From Monocercomonoides exilis (lineage: Eukaryota > Preaxostyla > Oxymonadida > Polymastigidae): a stretch of DNA of 64,000 bases. Where the stretch lies: contig LSRY02000004.1 of assembly GCA_001643675.2 (NCBI GenBank), positions 998,001 to 1,062,000 on the forward strand, given 5' to 3'. The notes under the pieces are model-generated. The model made no database searches, was not told the origin of the DNA, and saw only the letters and a program-made list of their open reading frames with translations. The position numbers and the translations under genes are program-made. Positions 22,846-35,415 of the stretch are shown here, one piece after another (position 1 is the first letter of the stretch; each line of letters opens with the position of its first letter).

Positions 22846-23046
22846 AAGCAAGAAATTGATATTTTAATAAAATGTGATCAAAATTAAAAAATTATGGGTG
22901 TCAAAATTTTATATTTTTGAAAGTAAAATTTTGAACGAATTACGAATTTTCCATCCTTGAATCGCTTAGTTAAATTATGTTGAATAACGCATTAATATTC
23001 AAATTCTGAAAAAATACAAACTGAAAGTGGTACAATTTACACCTAT
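22846..23046 (-). repeat. 201-bp inverted repeat, right arm
   Basis: Reverse complement of 18501-18701. Together they flank 4.1 kb of Pmp-like and ankyrin-like debris inside the pogo-like element. Confidence 0.8.
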
Positions 23047-23443
23047 TCTCAGAAATCAATTAAGGAAATTGCTGAGCAACATTAATGAGCCAAATGAGAA
23101 GAGTTTGAATTATGTGAAAACATTAAACAAGTATGAATTGAGAGAAAGAAAAGTTATGAAAAAGCGACTTTTAATTTCGTACGATGATGATGCAAACTTT
23201 GCGAAGAATTTTAGTAATATTTTGATTTTTATTGTTCTTTCCAATTCAATTAACTTCTTGAAAAAGTGTGTGTGTTTTGTCTTTTTCGTGAATAGATAAA
23301 AAGATTGTTATTAATTTGGATGTTTTGATTTTAATTCAAAAAAGATAATTAAAATTCACTTTAAACTTAAAGAAAATTCGTGTGAATAATTAAAGAAGAA
23401 TATTCCCTAGTTTTAGAAAAAGTACCGGGTTTTAGAACGATGG

Positions 23444-24104
23444 AACACGAAATGTTAATGAAATATTAAACGATCTCTCATTGAAACTGTATTCAAAAAA
23501 CATCTGATGAAATAGATAATATTGTAAAATTAGATAACGACAATGACAATATCAGTGACGAATTAGCTAATGTTTTAGTCAATAGATTGGAGTGTTTTGT
23601 CATACATAACAATGCGGGAAATATGCCAATCAACAGAGAAGTCACGTTTTTCACACTGTTTCAGGCAATTAATTAATTACCGAATGAGTATATAGAATTA
23701 GCTTACGACAGAGTACAAAACAGTGACAATTTAACTGCTAACGCACGTAATAACTATTATGTGGCAAAACAACGATACAGATGTTTGAGAACATTGCCAT
23801 TTGTATTAGTTAAGATGTACAAAATATGGAATAATGACTTTTTCACAAACGAGATATTACCGTAACTGAGAAACGACAGCAATATCGTTAAACCATTAGA
23901 TATGTCTGATTCGTTTTCCATGACAGACATTCGAAGAAAAGCTGAGACAAAACAATATAAAAACACCGATGATGTTATAAGTGAATTGTCAAGAGTTATC
24001 AGATTTATTGAAACAGGTGCGATGTATATACAAAAAAATTTCTATATATTCGATAAAAGTTGGTGTATAACGTTTGTTACAGACACAATTATGACACTTT
24101 ATTA
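23444..24104 (+). pseudogene. divergent primase-helicase middle part, copy A
   Basis: Continues the gene interrupted at 16642. Stretches align with the intact copy: MSDSFSMTDIRRKAETKQY with LNSSFSFSEIRDKACRKQY, then ISELSRVIRFIETGAMYI with VAEDLIKVLRFVEARMEF. The TAA codons at about 23674 and 23863 are readable as Gln. The helicase ATPase motifs are missing. Confidence 0.72.
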
Positions 24105-24912
24105 AAAGATGACAAAACTGTGGAAAACTGAACATAAAACAACAACAGCATATGACATTCAACTGTCTTGTTTGTCGAAACAAACCTTGCATGGTGCTAT
24201 GTTTAACGCAAAAGATACAGCTAATGTGGTTCTTTATTTTTGATATCATAAAAAAAGATTAATAATCGGAAAAAAAAAACAAAATTATGGGCTGTTGTGA
24301 TCAATCAGTTTTTTGATAAGGATAAATTGTTTTTCGAAAATATACAAAAATATCAACAAAATATCCTTTTTGCATTAATTTAAAGAAAGATATTTTTTAC
24401 CTGAACATTTTTGAATGATTCATTTTTTAAAAAAAAAACAATAAAATATTTTTTTAAAATAAGAATGGTTTTCAAATTTTTTTATCATTAAATGTTTTTC
24501 AAAAGATGTTTATTAATGAACAAAATATGACATTATTTATTTATTGATTTATTTTTTCTTCGTTCAGAGATATATATTTTTTAAGTTAAAAAATGTTTTT
24601 CAATTCAAAATCAATTTTTCTTTCATATTAGATTTCTTTGGAGGAAATATTTTTTTGAAAATAACTTATAACCTTTTATTGTTGTTAACCAACGAATAAA
24701 TAAATAATAAACAATTATTCACAGAGTTGAATTTATTTTTAATTTTGAATTATCATTTATTCAAAATAAGAGTCTTTAAATAAATATTCTAACAATGGTT
24801 TATTATCATTATTTAAAAAAAAAAGAAAGAAAATTAATTGAAAATAAAAATTTGTTTTTTTGCAATTAAGAAAATTCTCAAAAATAAATATCAAAAACAA
24901 AAATAATAAGAA
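24105..24912. other. very AT-rich spacer
   Basis: Homopolymer-rich A/T sequence. On the minus strand the USP frame stays open here only because TGA is rare; no domain seen. Confidence 0.45.
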
Positions 24913-27909
24913 TTATGATTTTTCAACTTTTTCGATAAAACAAATGGAAGGATACCAATTTTTTGAAAAAAGGTGATTCCAATAATCATTCCGTTTTTCA
25001 GGAATAATTTCTGAAACAACATGATCATTACACTCAATAAACTTTTAAATTGAACTTGGTTTCGAAACATCTTCTTTCACAATGGCCAAAAAATGCCCTT
25101 GCTTATAAAAAACACTTGAATGAATAATACATCCAACAAATTCATAAACAACAACATCATCCACAGAACCAGAAGTTAATAATGAATCTTCAGAAAAAGC
25201 CTTTGGATCAAATATTCCTAAATCCTCAGGCCGTAACCCTGAATCAACAAAATGAATAGAAAGAGGAGGAGCAATTGCAGTGAAAAAATCATCAACGTTG
25301 AACAAAAAACTTAACACTTTTGGAAAATTCAAAAAACGAACATATTTCAAAAATTGTCTATCTCTGTGACATGTTACACACTCTCCTTCTCTCTTTTCAA
25401 CTAAAACAGAACTGCAAGTCAATAGATTTTGAAGACCAGAAACAACATCTGATCCCCTAATTGTCACAAAAAACTGATCATTCCTTTTTGAAAAAGAGTA
25501 ATCATTACAATGAACACGCATTAAAACATTTTATTAAATGATAGCAAACATATCATTTATTTCATTACAGTTTTTTGAAAGAACTTTGAGAAGTCTTTTA
25601 AAAACAACAAATAGTTCTTTTGGCTGATTCTTCCCTCCAAGATAAGTGTCGTAAAATTTATTTATTTGTCCTCCATCCCACACATTAAAATTAAACGAAG
25701 AGATTCGAAGAAGATGAAACAGCTGCTTGAATGTTTTTTGCATGCTGTTCATTGAAGAAATTTCTTCTAATTCAAGATTCAGAGAAGCCATGCATTGACA
25801 AATGGCAGAAAGAGAGCACACACTGCCATTGCTTTTCAAGCCTCTTTGAGAAGAAAGAAGAATTGAAACGCACGATTTTGAATTTACTTTTGCAGATAAT
25901 GAAGAAAAAGATGATAATGAAGAATATTGCTTTTTTGTTTGTTTTGTAATTTTGGAAGAAAAAGTCGAATGTTTTTTGCATTCCTTTGCTTCTTTTTTAT
26001 TTATGTGAAATGAAGAAGTAGCTTCAAAAGAAATACGAAAATCATTGATATGATGTGAAAATGAAAAAGAATCATTTTCTTCACTTTCTTTGATAATGTT
26101 TGTCGTAATTTGAGCAGAAGGTTGTTGCTGTTGCTGTTGCTGTTGAGTCTGGAAATTCTGCATTGATGTGATAGTTGAAGGAGTAAAAGAAGAAGAAGAA
26201 GAAGAAGAAATAGAAGAAGAAGAAATTGAAAAATCAGATTGATTGGATGATGCAACCTGTGTTTTTTGAGCAGTCTCAGAGTGATTTGCCAAAGATGTCT
26301 GTGTTTCAGTTGGAAATGAATTCGTCGTTGAAGTCTGAGACGAACTAGGCAATGGGAATGAAGCATATGAAGCACTTGCATTGGAAAGCGAAGGTTGCAA
26401 TTGCAATACATCTGAAGGAGCAGATGCAGAAGATGGAGAATATGTTGAAGATGTTGAAGACGCAAAAGAAAACGAAGACGAAAAAGAAGAAGAAGAGGAA
26501 GAAGAGGAAGAAAAATTAGAGGAAGAAGGAGAAGCCTACTGTGCATGCACAGCATTCTGCCCAAAGGCAATCCTTTTCGGCGCATTCAGATGCTTGAAGA
26601 GAGAGGGAGACAGAAACGAGTGAGACTCCGGTTTCGCGTGGCCTTGCGGCACAGGCAGTAGCGAGGCAGAGGGAGGCTTCACGAGCGAAGAGCACACTGG
26701 CGGCGGAGGGGTCGGCGTGGACTGCTTGGGCAACGGGGTCTTCGGGCCGTTGGGAATTACACGAAAGCACAGGCTAGCCAGAACCTTCGGAGGCTTCGGG
26801 GCTGCATCTGCTGGAGGAGGAGGAGGCGGAACATCATCGTCATCATCATCATCGACATCGTCGTTATCATTCTCATTCTCGTTCTTGTTGGAAAAAGGCA
26901 GAGATTCGTCGAATTCTTCGTCTGTTGGTGGAGGCTGAGGCACAAAACTGAATGGCCTGCTTTCATTCTCTGGAAATATTGTGCTTTCTGCTAAATTCGC
27001 CATCGAAGGCGAATGAACTGTTGTTGTTGTGAAGTTTGAACCATCTGCTACCTTGACATTTACATAAACTGGCTGACTAACAACAATCGGTGGACTCTGC
27101 TGAATAACATCAGACGCAGCACGAGGGGCGTTCTGAATGGACGATTTAGAAACAAGATGTTCTTTCAAGGGAAAATATTGCTTTAGAGGCTTGGGCTGAG
27201 TCTGAGTCTGAGGATGAAATTGAGGTTGAAATTGGGGTTGTGATTGAAAAACAGAAATATTCAAATGTCGGAATTGGAGAGGAAGCAACTCAGGGCGTAT
27301 TGTCTTTGGCGAATTGCTCATCGCGTTTGACTGATATAAAGAAGCTGAAGTTGAAGTATTCTGAAAATCAACGAGTGGCTGGCTCGAATCCAATCTGTCG
27401 ACTCCTGAGAATGTCACAAATGATCTTTGTGTGAGAGAACTCAGCTTCGGATGCTCTGTAATCTCAATCACCGGCTGCATTGCTCCAAGCCTGGTTGTTT
27501 TCGATTTGTGAAGCGCTTCTTTTCCTAAATCGCTCTCTTTTTCGCTGTTCCAAATGGTTTTTGGGGTGTCTTACGCTGAGGTGTTGGCTCAAACGAATTT
27601 AGTGTGTGGATTGAATAATCAATCGGATTATTTTGTGTCATTTGTGAAGATGAAACAGATTGTTGAGACGGAGCTACCAGAAGCGGAGGAGGTGATGACG
27701 ATAACGGTGAAAAAGAAGAAAAAGAAGAAAAAGAAAAAGAAAAAGAAAAAGAAAAAGAAAAAGAAAAAGAAAAAGAAAAAGAAAAAGAAGAAGAAGAAGA
27801 AGAAGAAGAAGAAGAAGAAGAAGAAGAAGAAGAAGAAGAAGAAGAAGAAGAAGAAGAAGAAGAAGAAGAAGAAGAAGAAGAAGAAGAAGAATAAGAAGAA
27901 GAAGAAGAA

Positions 27910-27940
<31 letters not shown>

Positions 27941-27957
27941 AAGAAGAAGAAGAAGAA

Positions 27958-27988
<31 letters not shown>

Positions 27989-28097
27989 ATGATGATGATG
28001 ATGAAAATGATAATATTTCAAACATGTCATTAATCGCTTCATCCTCTGTTTCATAAAAGCCAAATTCATTATCTGATTCCTCACTTAATTCATCCAT
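24913..28097 (-). CDS. ubiquitin-specific-protease-like (C19) protein with long low-complexity N-terminus
   Basis: One frame from 27480 to 24913 if TAG at 26536, TAATAA at 25539-25534 and TAA at 25045 are Gln; a frame change (small intron or indel) near 27.5 kb joins it to the Ser-rich frame 28097-27525. The N-terminus has Gln/Pro/Ser runs and an Asp stretch. The protease part has a Cys box (GLKSNGSVCSLSAICQCMASL split as GLKSNGSVCSLSA and ICQCMASL), a CxxC finger (ECVTCHRDRQ), the catalytic-His segment YKQGHFLAIVKE and IECNDHVVSE, matching the paralogue at 49.3 kb (ICNDESVSE). USPs remove ubiquitin from proteins; activity here is inferred. The C-terminal end is taken at the TAA at 24915-24913, beyond which sequence looks noncoding. 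Confidence 0.6.
27714..27990 (+). repeat. (GAA/AAG)n microsatellite, ~277 bp
   Basis: Nearly pure AAAAAG then GAA repeats with a few TAAs. On the minus strand it codes a Ser (TCT) tract with some Phe in the USP-like N-terminus. The poly-Lys and poly-Leu readings in other frames are shadows. Confidence 0.9.
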
Positions 28098-29233
28098 TTC
28101 ACTTGAAGATGAATGAATTTGTGTATCACATTTTGATTCAAATAAATTTTCATTGATGGTTCAAATAATTTGTGATATATCTCCCAGTTTTTGATTGTGA
28201 TCATTTTCACAATCCTCTTCGGCTTTTTTAATTAAATGTTAAGCCACATCCTAACAATTTTCAACATCGTTTGACGGTTCGTCGTCAAGGTTCCTGAAAG
28301 CTTGTGCTTGCTGTTCGCTGTCCAATGGAGTATACATGCTTGTTGTTGCATCAAAACCAGAGTAACGAATGCCCGAGCCCTTGCCTGAAGATGAAATCAA
28401 AGAAGATAAAGGATTTGCAGAAAGCGAATTATCGGATAAATTCATATTCTTTCTTCGTCCTTCATTCAAATGAGGTTGAGTTTCTGGATCAAAAATGAAT
28501 TTATCATATTAATAAAAATATTTGAAATAATAAAAAGAAATCTGTTGTGAACGGTTATTCTGCATTCCTGTTCGTGTTAAGGCAAATGATAGAGCTATTA
28601 TTTCTTTTTTTGTTCCAATAAGAAAATAATTATGCAATTGTATTAAAAAGATTGAAATTATATTGAGCCAAATACCGTGATGAAAAATGGGATTTTCTGA
28701 TAAACAAATAAAAAAACCAATTGTAGTGAAAATAAAGGAAATGCATGACACAGCTTAGAGTGATTGCTCTCAAACCAAAGATGCAAGCGAAAAAATGGAT
28801 TAATAATTATTTCTAAGAAAATGATGCTCAATATATCTTTGTTACTTATAAATTTTTCGTTTCTGATAACTTCGTTGTTTTTCCTTATAAATGAACAAAT
28901 ATAAAACAAGCTAAACAATCTCGTTGGTAAAAATACAGGAATGGTTTTTCCTAATAGTTGTTTTATTCTTCTGGTATGGGCTAAATATGAAAATTCTAGA
29001 AATTTGATTTGAAGATTTGAAAGAAATGGAAATTTTCTAAAAGAAGAGGAGATAACTAAATTTGGAAGATGATTTCATCAGAAAATGCAAATAGGGGCAA
29101 TCAATGAGCACGATTAACGAGTAACGCTGTCTTTCAAACATTGGACAGAAATGTTTTCAACAGCTTTTTTTTTTGAGCAGAAAAACAATCACAGCAGAAA
29201 CTTCTCATAATTGATTTGTGGGTTGATATTTTT
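28098..29233. other. upstream of USP-like gene; uncertain minus-strand frames
   Basis: 28469-28098 (minus) continues the same frame as 28097-27525 through TAG at 28253 and a TAA, but meets a TGA near 28170, so it is a broken or intron-split 5' part (LSDNSLSANPLSSLISSSG). Hydrophobic minus-strand frames at 28509-28918 could be a small membrane protein; not recognised. The rest is AT-rich. Confidence 0.35.
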
Positions 29234-29962
29234 TTAAACAAGGCTCAAAATAAATTGTTCGTATTCATGCGCAGTTGAACATGAAGGATATAAACCCCAG
29301 AAAAATGGAGATGATCGAAGTGATAGTGTTGCAACAGTCACAACCGTATACTGTTTGTTTGCTGCAGTAGCTCCATCCAACAAAATACAAAGTCCGTTGT
29401 TTGTAATTCTTGTCTGCTTTTCCAGTTGCATTTGACTTTTTTGTTTCTGTACCATAAAACAGACTCTTCGCCTTGATAATTTTGGGAATATCGACGACAC
29501 CGGAACAGATGGATTTTTTTGACTAATCTGAATTAATGAAGATATGAAATCATTTGTTTCTTTTGACGATGCCGAAAGAAAAGAAATGTTTGATTTGCAA
29601 ATCATTTTCACATACAATTGTTCCAATTCAGATAGTTGATCCGATGAACCTGTGAAGCACTCAAAACTCAATTTTATTTGTTTTGCTCTCTGCAGTTTTT
29701 CCATCATTGTTGATATTTGATTTGTGTTAAGTATTAAGCAACGATGATTAGCAATTGTTGAATAATTTTTGCGACCTGAAACCCCACATGGAAATCCATC
29801 CCTGCTGTTTGGACATAAGCAACACTTATGCCAGTCTTTCCTGGGTTCACAGTTCTTGTCCATTTTGTTATAAGATATCCATAAGTTATCTTCCACGATT
29901 TCAAACGAAATTTTTTTCCATGAATTTGTCTGATTTCTAAAATTGTATGTAAAATTTTGCAA
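29234..29962 (-). pseudogene. hAT transposase fragment
   Basis: Homologous to the first third of the transposase at 6.7-9.9 kb: CCLCPNSRDGFPCGVSGRK with YLCPNSKEGVNCGVSGRK, SSLIQISQKNPS with SSLIQISQQNPS, and LLDGATAANKQYTVVTVA with MIDSGVIAGKKYTAVTVV. It stops after the first catalytic region; no dimerisation domain follows. A truncated, clearly diverged second hAT family member. Confidence 0.8.
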
Positions 29963-30190
29963 TAAAAACTGAAAAAGTTTTTAAAAACGGAAATTGAAAT
30001 GTCTGTGAAAATGTATTCAACAATCATCTCACACCACAGGACGAAAATTTGAGTTACGAAGTAATTCCATTTTTATTATTTGACAGTTTGCTTTTTGAAA
30101 CTCTTGTATTTTTGCTTTATAAGCATTAGCCTTGAAAATACATTTATTATAAAACAAAAAATAATTTCGAAAACGCTTACAATAAATATA

Positions 30191-30432
30191 TGTCAAAATT
30201 TTTTTGAAAAGTTCCATTTGTTTAATTTTCAAATAAAATAAAATTTTAATATTTTGATCATATTTCCGTTCCCGCTCACCAAATTTCGCTGTCATGAAAA
30301 CAATATCTTGACATTGTTTTTATTTCCATTTGAGTGAAGTCCCGTGAGTGAGAACTGATATTTAATCGAAATATGAAATTTTTATTTTATTTTAAAATTT
30401 AACAAAATGAACTTTTCAAAAAAATTCTGACA
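30191..30432 (+). mobile_element. MITE family 2, copy 1
   Basis: 242 bp with ends TGTCAAAATTTTTTTGAAAA and TTTTCAAAAAAATTCTGACA. Interior shared with copies at 45805, 54484 and 55685 (CGCTGTCATG-type core). Flanked by TATA. No coding capacity. Confidence 0.75.
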
Positions 30433-31301
30433 TATATATATTTAAATGATTCAAGTCAGAATTTCTTTGAAACTCAGAAATGAGATTTTTCAATGAACGC
30501 AAAGTTAAATTGAAACAAAAAAAATATTTTTTTTTTGATTCAACCTTTTCAGATTGTTTTTCCAATAGCTCAAAAAAATATTTCTTTCAAACAATTCCTT
30601 AATCAAGAGAAGTTTTCACACTTATATCTTTTTTGAAAAAATCAAAAATGCAGCGAAACTTCGAAAATCTTAAAAGAAATATAAATAAAGTGATATATAT
30701 GTTTTTTATTATCACATTCAAACTTTCAAACAAAAGGAAAAAAAGTTTCACGAGATACAAAACATATTTATAGGAATTATATTTTCAATTGCAAACAATG
30801 ATTTTTTTCTGTAATTTATTTTTCATATAATCACAAAGAAAAAATTAAATATGAATTTATGCGCCTTGCATCGGCACACAATTCAGAAGCTAATGTTCAT
30901 ACGAAAGTCACAATACTCAAGACTGTATGTCTTGAATATTCATTTCATCAGCTGCAAGATTTTTGATTCCGCTGCACGCAAGGAAATTACAATTATTCCA
31001 AGCAAAGCAACTCTTCAACGTCTTTTGAAATATCTCATACACAAAATCCAAAAATGCCTCCTTCGAAAAGAAGTTTGCTTTTCGTATTTTTTTTTTTTTT
31101 TTTATTTTAACTTTTTTTAAAAATGAATAAGAACTTAGCAACGAAGAAGAAAAGAGATTTTCAGAATTTATTTCTGCTAATTCGACAGAATCATCTGAAT
31201 GATCACGAAGAATCATTTCTTCCAAAAATAGTTTGCAGTATTATGAAATTTTGATTAAAAGAATATTAAAATTTTGAAAAAATATTTTTTTTTTCATAGA
31301 G
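30433..31301. other. AT-rich sequence upstream of USP-DDE copy
   Basis: One 89-codon frame (30851-31120) could be a 5' part of the following gene, but shows no domain. Confidence 0.3.
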
Positions 31302-34110
31302 GTGAATTTTGCAAATGTCAATGATTTTGCGATCTTGAATGGGGAAGAAAACATGGAAATAGAGATTGATCCATTGGAAGATTATTTTCAAGAAAATTGC
31401 GATTTTGAAGAGAACATTATTATCTCTGGAACACACATCGATACACATCCAATGGTTAGCAATGTCTTTTCAGATATTAAAGAAATTTCAAGGACAAATA
31501 TTTATCTTCGAGAAGGAGATACTAATATTTCTTTGAACCATTATCAAAGTTCTCCTATTGAGAACAATTGTGGGAATAAGGAAAATGAAAAGATTTTAAA
31601 AAATCTTGATCCTTGCATACAAATGCATGCAGAAGACGACATAATCAAAAGCAATTCTTCTGAATTGATGATGGACGTTACAAACATATCGATCAGAATA
31701 TGGTTATCGATAAGGAACTTGTCATTCGTGTTAATCAAAACGTAGATGAAAGAATAATTTTTTTCTGCTTGCCAAATTTTGGAAACAGCTGTTATCTGGC
31801 TTCCCATATTTCCATTTTTAGAGTAATTTTTGTTAAATGTTTAGATTTGCCTATTTAAAATGGAACGTTCACTTCTTTTTTTCTAATCTTTCACATCTCG
31901 TTTCTAAAGAAATAACTATCAAAACAAAGAATTCACAATTGAAACAAAGATGGTCACCATTTTTTCTTCGACAATTTGAAAAAAGGCATAAACTGAGACA
32001 AGGATTGCAGCAAGAATTCTATGAAACTTTATTGGATTTGTTCAATGATTTATCGATAATCATTCCGAACTGTGCGTATCAATTGAACACAAGTTTGTCA
32101 TTTCCAAGACATTGTTCAAAATATCATTGCTCTGTGAATGGTCCATTCGAGTCGACACCAATTCTTCGACCAGTTAGATCCAGTTGCACCGAAGCATTTA
32201 ATGCTTCATTCAAAATGAGAACCAGCAACAAGAATAACAGATATGCTTTTTGTGAGCATTGTCAGTCACAAACTTTTCTTTTTTGAGCATTTGAAAATGG
32301 AGCAATTTCCTCAAATTCTATCAGTGTTTTTCGAACCATAAAAAAATGAAAGAGATATCAATTAAAAAATAAACGAGACATTACCATTTTAAAGTGATAG
32401 CCATTCCACTTCTGTTGATAGCGATTTATAGAGAGGCTCAATTAACTACATACTGACAGAACTGCTTTTCCATCAAAAAGACATTCAACATGGTCATTTT
32501 TACTCAATTGTCCAAAGAAAGAAGTGTTCAAATTTTCCAAAGCAAAATTCTTATGTGTGGTGTATGTGTAATGATGATGTTATAACGACTGTTCGTGATA
32601 GCATAACAACAGTGATGAAAGTGCAAATAAATATGAGATCTCATTTTATCCTTTCTGTGAACAAAAAAACAGACAGCAATGTTGACTAAATTGTGACAGA
32701 CATTTTTTCGCCTAATTTGCTTTCTGTCATTTTTCGAACGATTCTTATCATTCAATCAACTATCAAAACTCTCACTCATTTCATGATGATGTTGCTTATC
32801 AAGAAAGCAATGAAGAGGAAAGGCAAAATAGAGTTCAATCACTTCATCCACATAATTCAATATCAAAAAACTTCACTTCACCAACAGATATATCACTAGT
32901 GAATCATCTTTGATAACTCAACCACTTCATTATCCTCAGGTTTCAACAGCGTCCTTCTCTTCATCATCACAATCAAAATCAAACAACACTTCAGATGAAA
33001 ATTGCGACAATTTTGCGAACATTTAATTTCATAATAAGCATATTCATCATTCTCCAACATATCGGAAAGACGCAAATGCTCCCAAAAATGCTTCGTTCAA
33101 CAATTTTGAATCAATTCATAGAAACAATTATTCTCCAAACAACATTTTCAAACATGTTCCAAATGTTTCAATCGATTCTTCAAAACAGTCATTTTCGACA
33201 AGAAATCCAGTGAACAACACCGATGTCAGAGAATTTGGAGTAACTCTCTTTAATTCACATGAACAAGAAAAATTCCAACACTCAAAGCAACCTGTTCGAA
33301 TTATTAACATTCCAAAATCAGAATTGCATGAAAAGTTTGTTAGTAAAACAAAGATAAAGTTGTCAAAAAGTCAATTCTACAAAAGTTCCCGATGCATAAA
33401 AAGGGCAACGAGGAGAACGGACGTCTGTGTTTTGTTTGAGGTGTACTCTTCACTAAAGAATAAGGAGAAGCTTTTATTCCAACGATCTGAACAACTTAAC
33501 AATGAAGAGAAAGCAACGAAAAGACTGATTGAAAAACACAGAATATTGGCCAACAACCAACAACAATACTTTCGACATTCGAAAAATAACTTTAAGTCGG
33601 ATGAGGTGTTATTTCTATTTGACTGCAAAGAAAACTGGTCCTTGCCAATGAGAAGGAACCAAACAAGTGGAGATTTCTTCAACAAAGTTGAAGTGTCTCA
33701 ATTCTGTGTTATCGATTACTTTAAAAATGAAAACGAAAACAAAGTGAAACACATTTTCAACTTTTTTTCTAACGTTTTGTCCCATGACTACAAGTTCACA
33801 ATAGAATGTCTACAACAATTTTTATCAAATCCGATTCTCGAAAAAAAGAAAGTATTTCGATTCATGTGTGATACAGGATCACATTTCCGAAACTCTCAAC
33901 TGATGTACTTTCTTCTTTTAAACAATTCTTTGTTTGCAAAGGATAAAACAAAATCTTTGTCATTTTTCTGTGAAAAGCACAGAATATTTGAGTGTTACTG
34001 AGAGTTTGAAAATCTGTCAAGGTGCATCAATAATAAACTGGACAATAACTGTGCTTTTATCGAAATAGACGATATTGTTGTATTTTTTGAACGAAATTCA
34101 AACAACACTC
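31302..34110 (+). pseudogene. USP plus DDE-like transposon protein, degenerate copy
   Basis: An acidic N-terminus (31302-31700) leads, after a one-base shift near 31665, to a USP Cys box CLPNFGNSCYLAS (compare GNTCYLNS), a probable intron (GTTTAG...CTAAAG, ~31841-31907), GLQQEFYETLLDL, the finger AFCEHCQSQTF, and after TAA/TAG codons readable as Gln the catalytic-His region YILTELLFHQ, QHGHFYSIVQ and CMCNDDV. An Asn/Ser-rich linker leads to the DDE-like part: VLFLFDCKENWSLPMRRN, RFMCDTGSHFRN and SFFCEKH. A TGA at 33999 replaces the residue before EF in the last motif, so this copy is dead. Same architecture as 49.3-51.3 kb. Confidence 0.72.
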
Positions 34111-35032
34111 TATTCTTCAAAGAAAAGGATTTTTTCAATTGTTCCAAAACATTTCGTTGTGTTTCATGAATATTGTTCTCGATTGACATTTTTGTTTTAT
34201 TTTTAAATTTAACAAAACACTGATCCTGTAACCACAAAAAAAAAAAAAAAAAAAAGCTGTTTCAAGTTTTGCTCATTGAATCAAATTTTTGAAGCAAATA
34301 CGAAAAATAAATTTTTATCAAGAAGAAATGAAATATAATCGCATTTTCTATTATGCACATTTGTTGAAATCACATTTTTCTGTGCAAGATGATTTTTTTT
34401 CCTTTGTTATTTATTTCTCATTACATATGAGCACAATTATTAATATCAATAATTGCTCCGGTTGTAAGCAATTTTAAAAACATTATTGTATTAGAAATTA
34501 GTTTTTCCAACAAATATTTTAAGTTTCGTTGTTGTTGGAAAAAACAAATACTTAAAATAAATACGTGATAATTTTTTCTTTCAATATTGAAATATTTATT
34601 CTGATTGCGTTGAAAATATTCTAAAAAATTTTCCAACCTTGGGTCTTTTTTTAAAAAAAATTCATTTAGAAAATATTACAGGTGAAAATGAAGATTAAGT
34701 ATTTTAATCACATCCACATTCTAACTCACCAAAAATCATCAGCATAAATTCAAATACTTGACAATGTTGTTTAATCCAATCAGATGAATTTTTGTGAGTT
34801 GGAATAAAAATTTATAAATATTCTCAATTTTCATTTTCACCAATAATTTTTTCAAAGAGATTTTTTCTATTAAAGATGCAAATGTTTAATATTAATCAAA
34901 AATTTGATATTTCGAAAATGATCACTCAAATTATTTATAACTTATTTCAAAATTTCAAAAACAAAATACATGTTTCATTTTTATTTACAAATTTTTTGAT
35001 AAATATAATCAACAAACTTTCGTTTTTCACAT
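34111..35032. other. AT-rich spacer
   Basis: A run of 21 As near 34237. Short frames only. No feature recognised. Confidence 0.4.
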
Positions 35033-35415
35033 GGGTGATAGTTTTTCTTATCGTAACTTTGTTCGAAGAATGATCTTTTTTTTCATAATTGTGGTATGAA
35101 ATGAAAAAGGCAAAAATACATGTTTATAAATGAATAGAAAAAGAATCTTGAGTGAATTTTTGAAAACCAAGTTGCCTTGAGAAAATACAAAAAAATTCCA
35201 TTATTACATTAATTTATTGAGTTATTATTAATATTTTATTTATTTGATATCACGACCTCCTACAAGTCCAGTTATTGATTATGAAAGAATATTATTTGTG
35301 TATGATAAAATGATATTACTTTTTTAATGATTCGAATTAACGATTATCTGAAAATAAATGATTGATTGATTTATAAAATTTAGAAGCGAAATAGTGAGGC
35401 TTATTATTTTGTGTT
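35033..35415 (+). repeat. 383-bp inverted repeat, left
   Basis: Reverse complement of 44746-45128 (x pairs with 80161-x). Almost identical after the outer ~20 bases. Confidence 0.85.

Larger units (their letters stand above)
16643..23443 (+). mobile_element. pogo/Tigger-type element inserted in element A
   Basis: Imperfect ~31-bp inverted ends: CCATCGTTCTTAAACCCGGT at 16643 and its near reverse complement ending at 23443 (ACCGGGTTTTAGAACGATGG). The primase homology stops at one end and resumes at the other. It carries a DDE transposase plus unrelated debris. No clean TA duplication is visible. Confidence 0.65.
14836..24104 (+). mobile_element. primase-helicase element, copy A (decayed, interrupted)
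   Basis: The left 1.27 kb (terminal repeat, small basic-protein gene, spacer with 30-bp box) is nearly identical to the elements at 36.67 and 59.23 kb. It is followed by a highly divergent, broken primase-helicase gene (16115-16642 and 23444-24104), split by a pogo-like insertion. No right terminal repeat was found before 25 kb. Confidence 0.7.

Noticed and set aside
27554-28033. Poly-Lys and poly-Leu reading frames
   Set aside because: Frame shadows of the GAA/TTC microsatellite; only the minus-strand Ser frame joins coding sequence on both sides.
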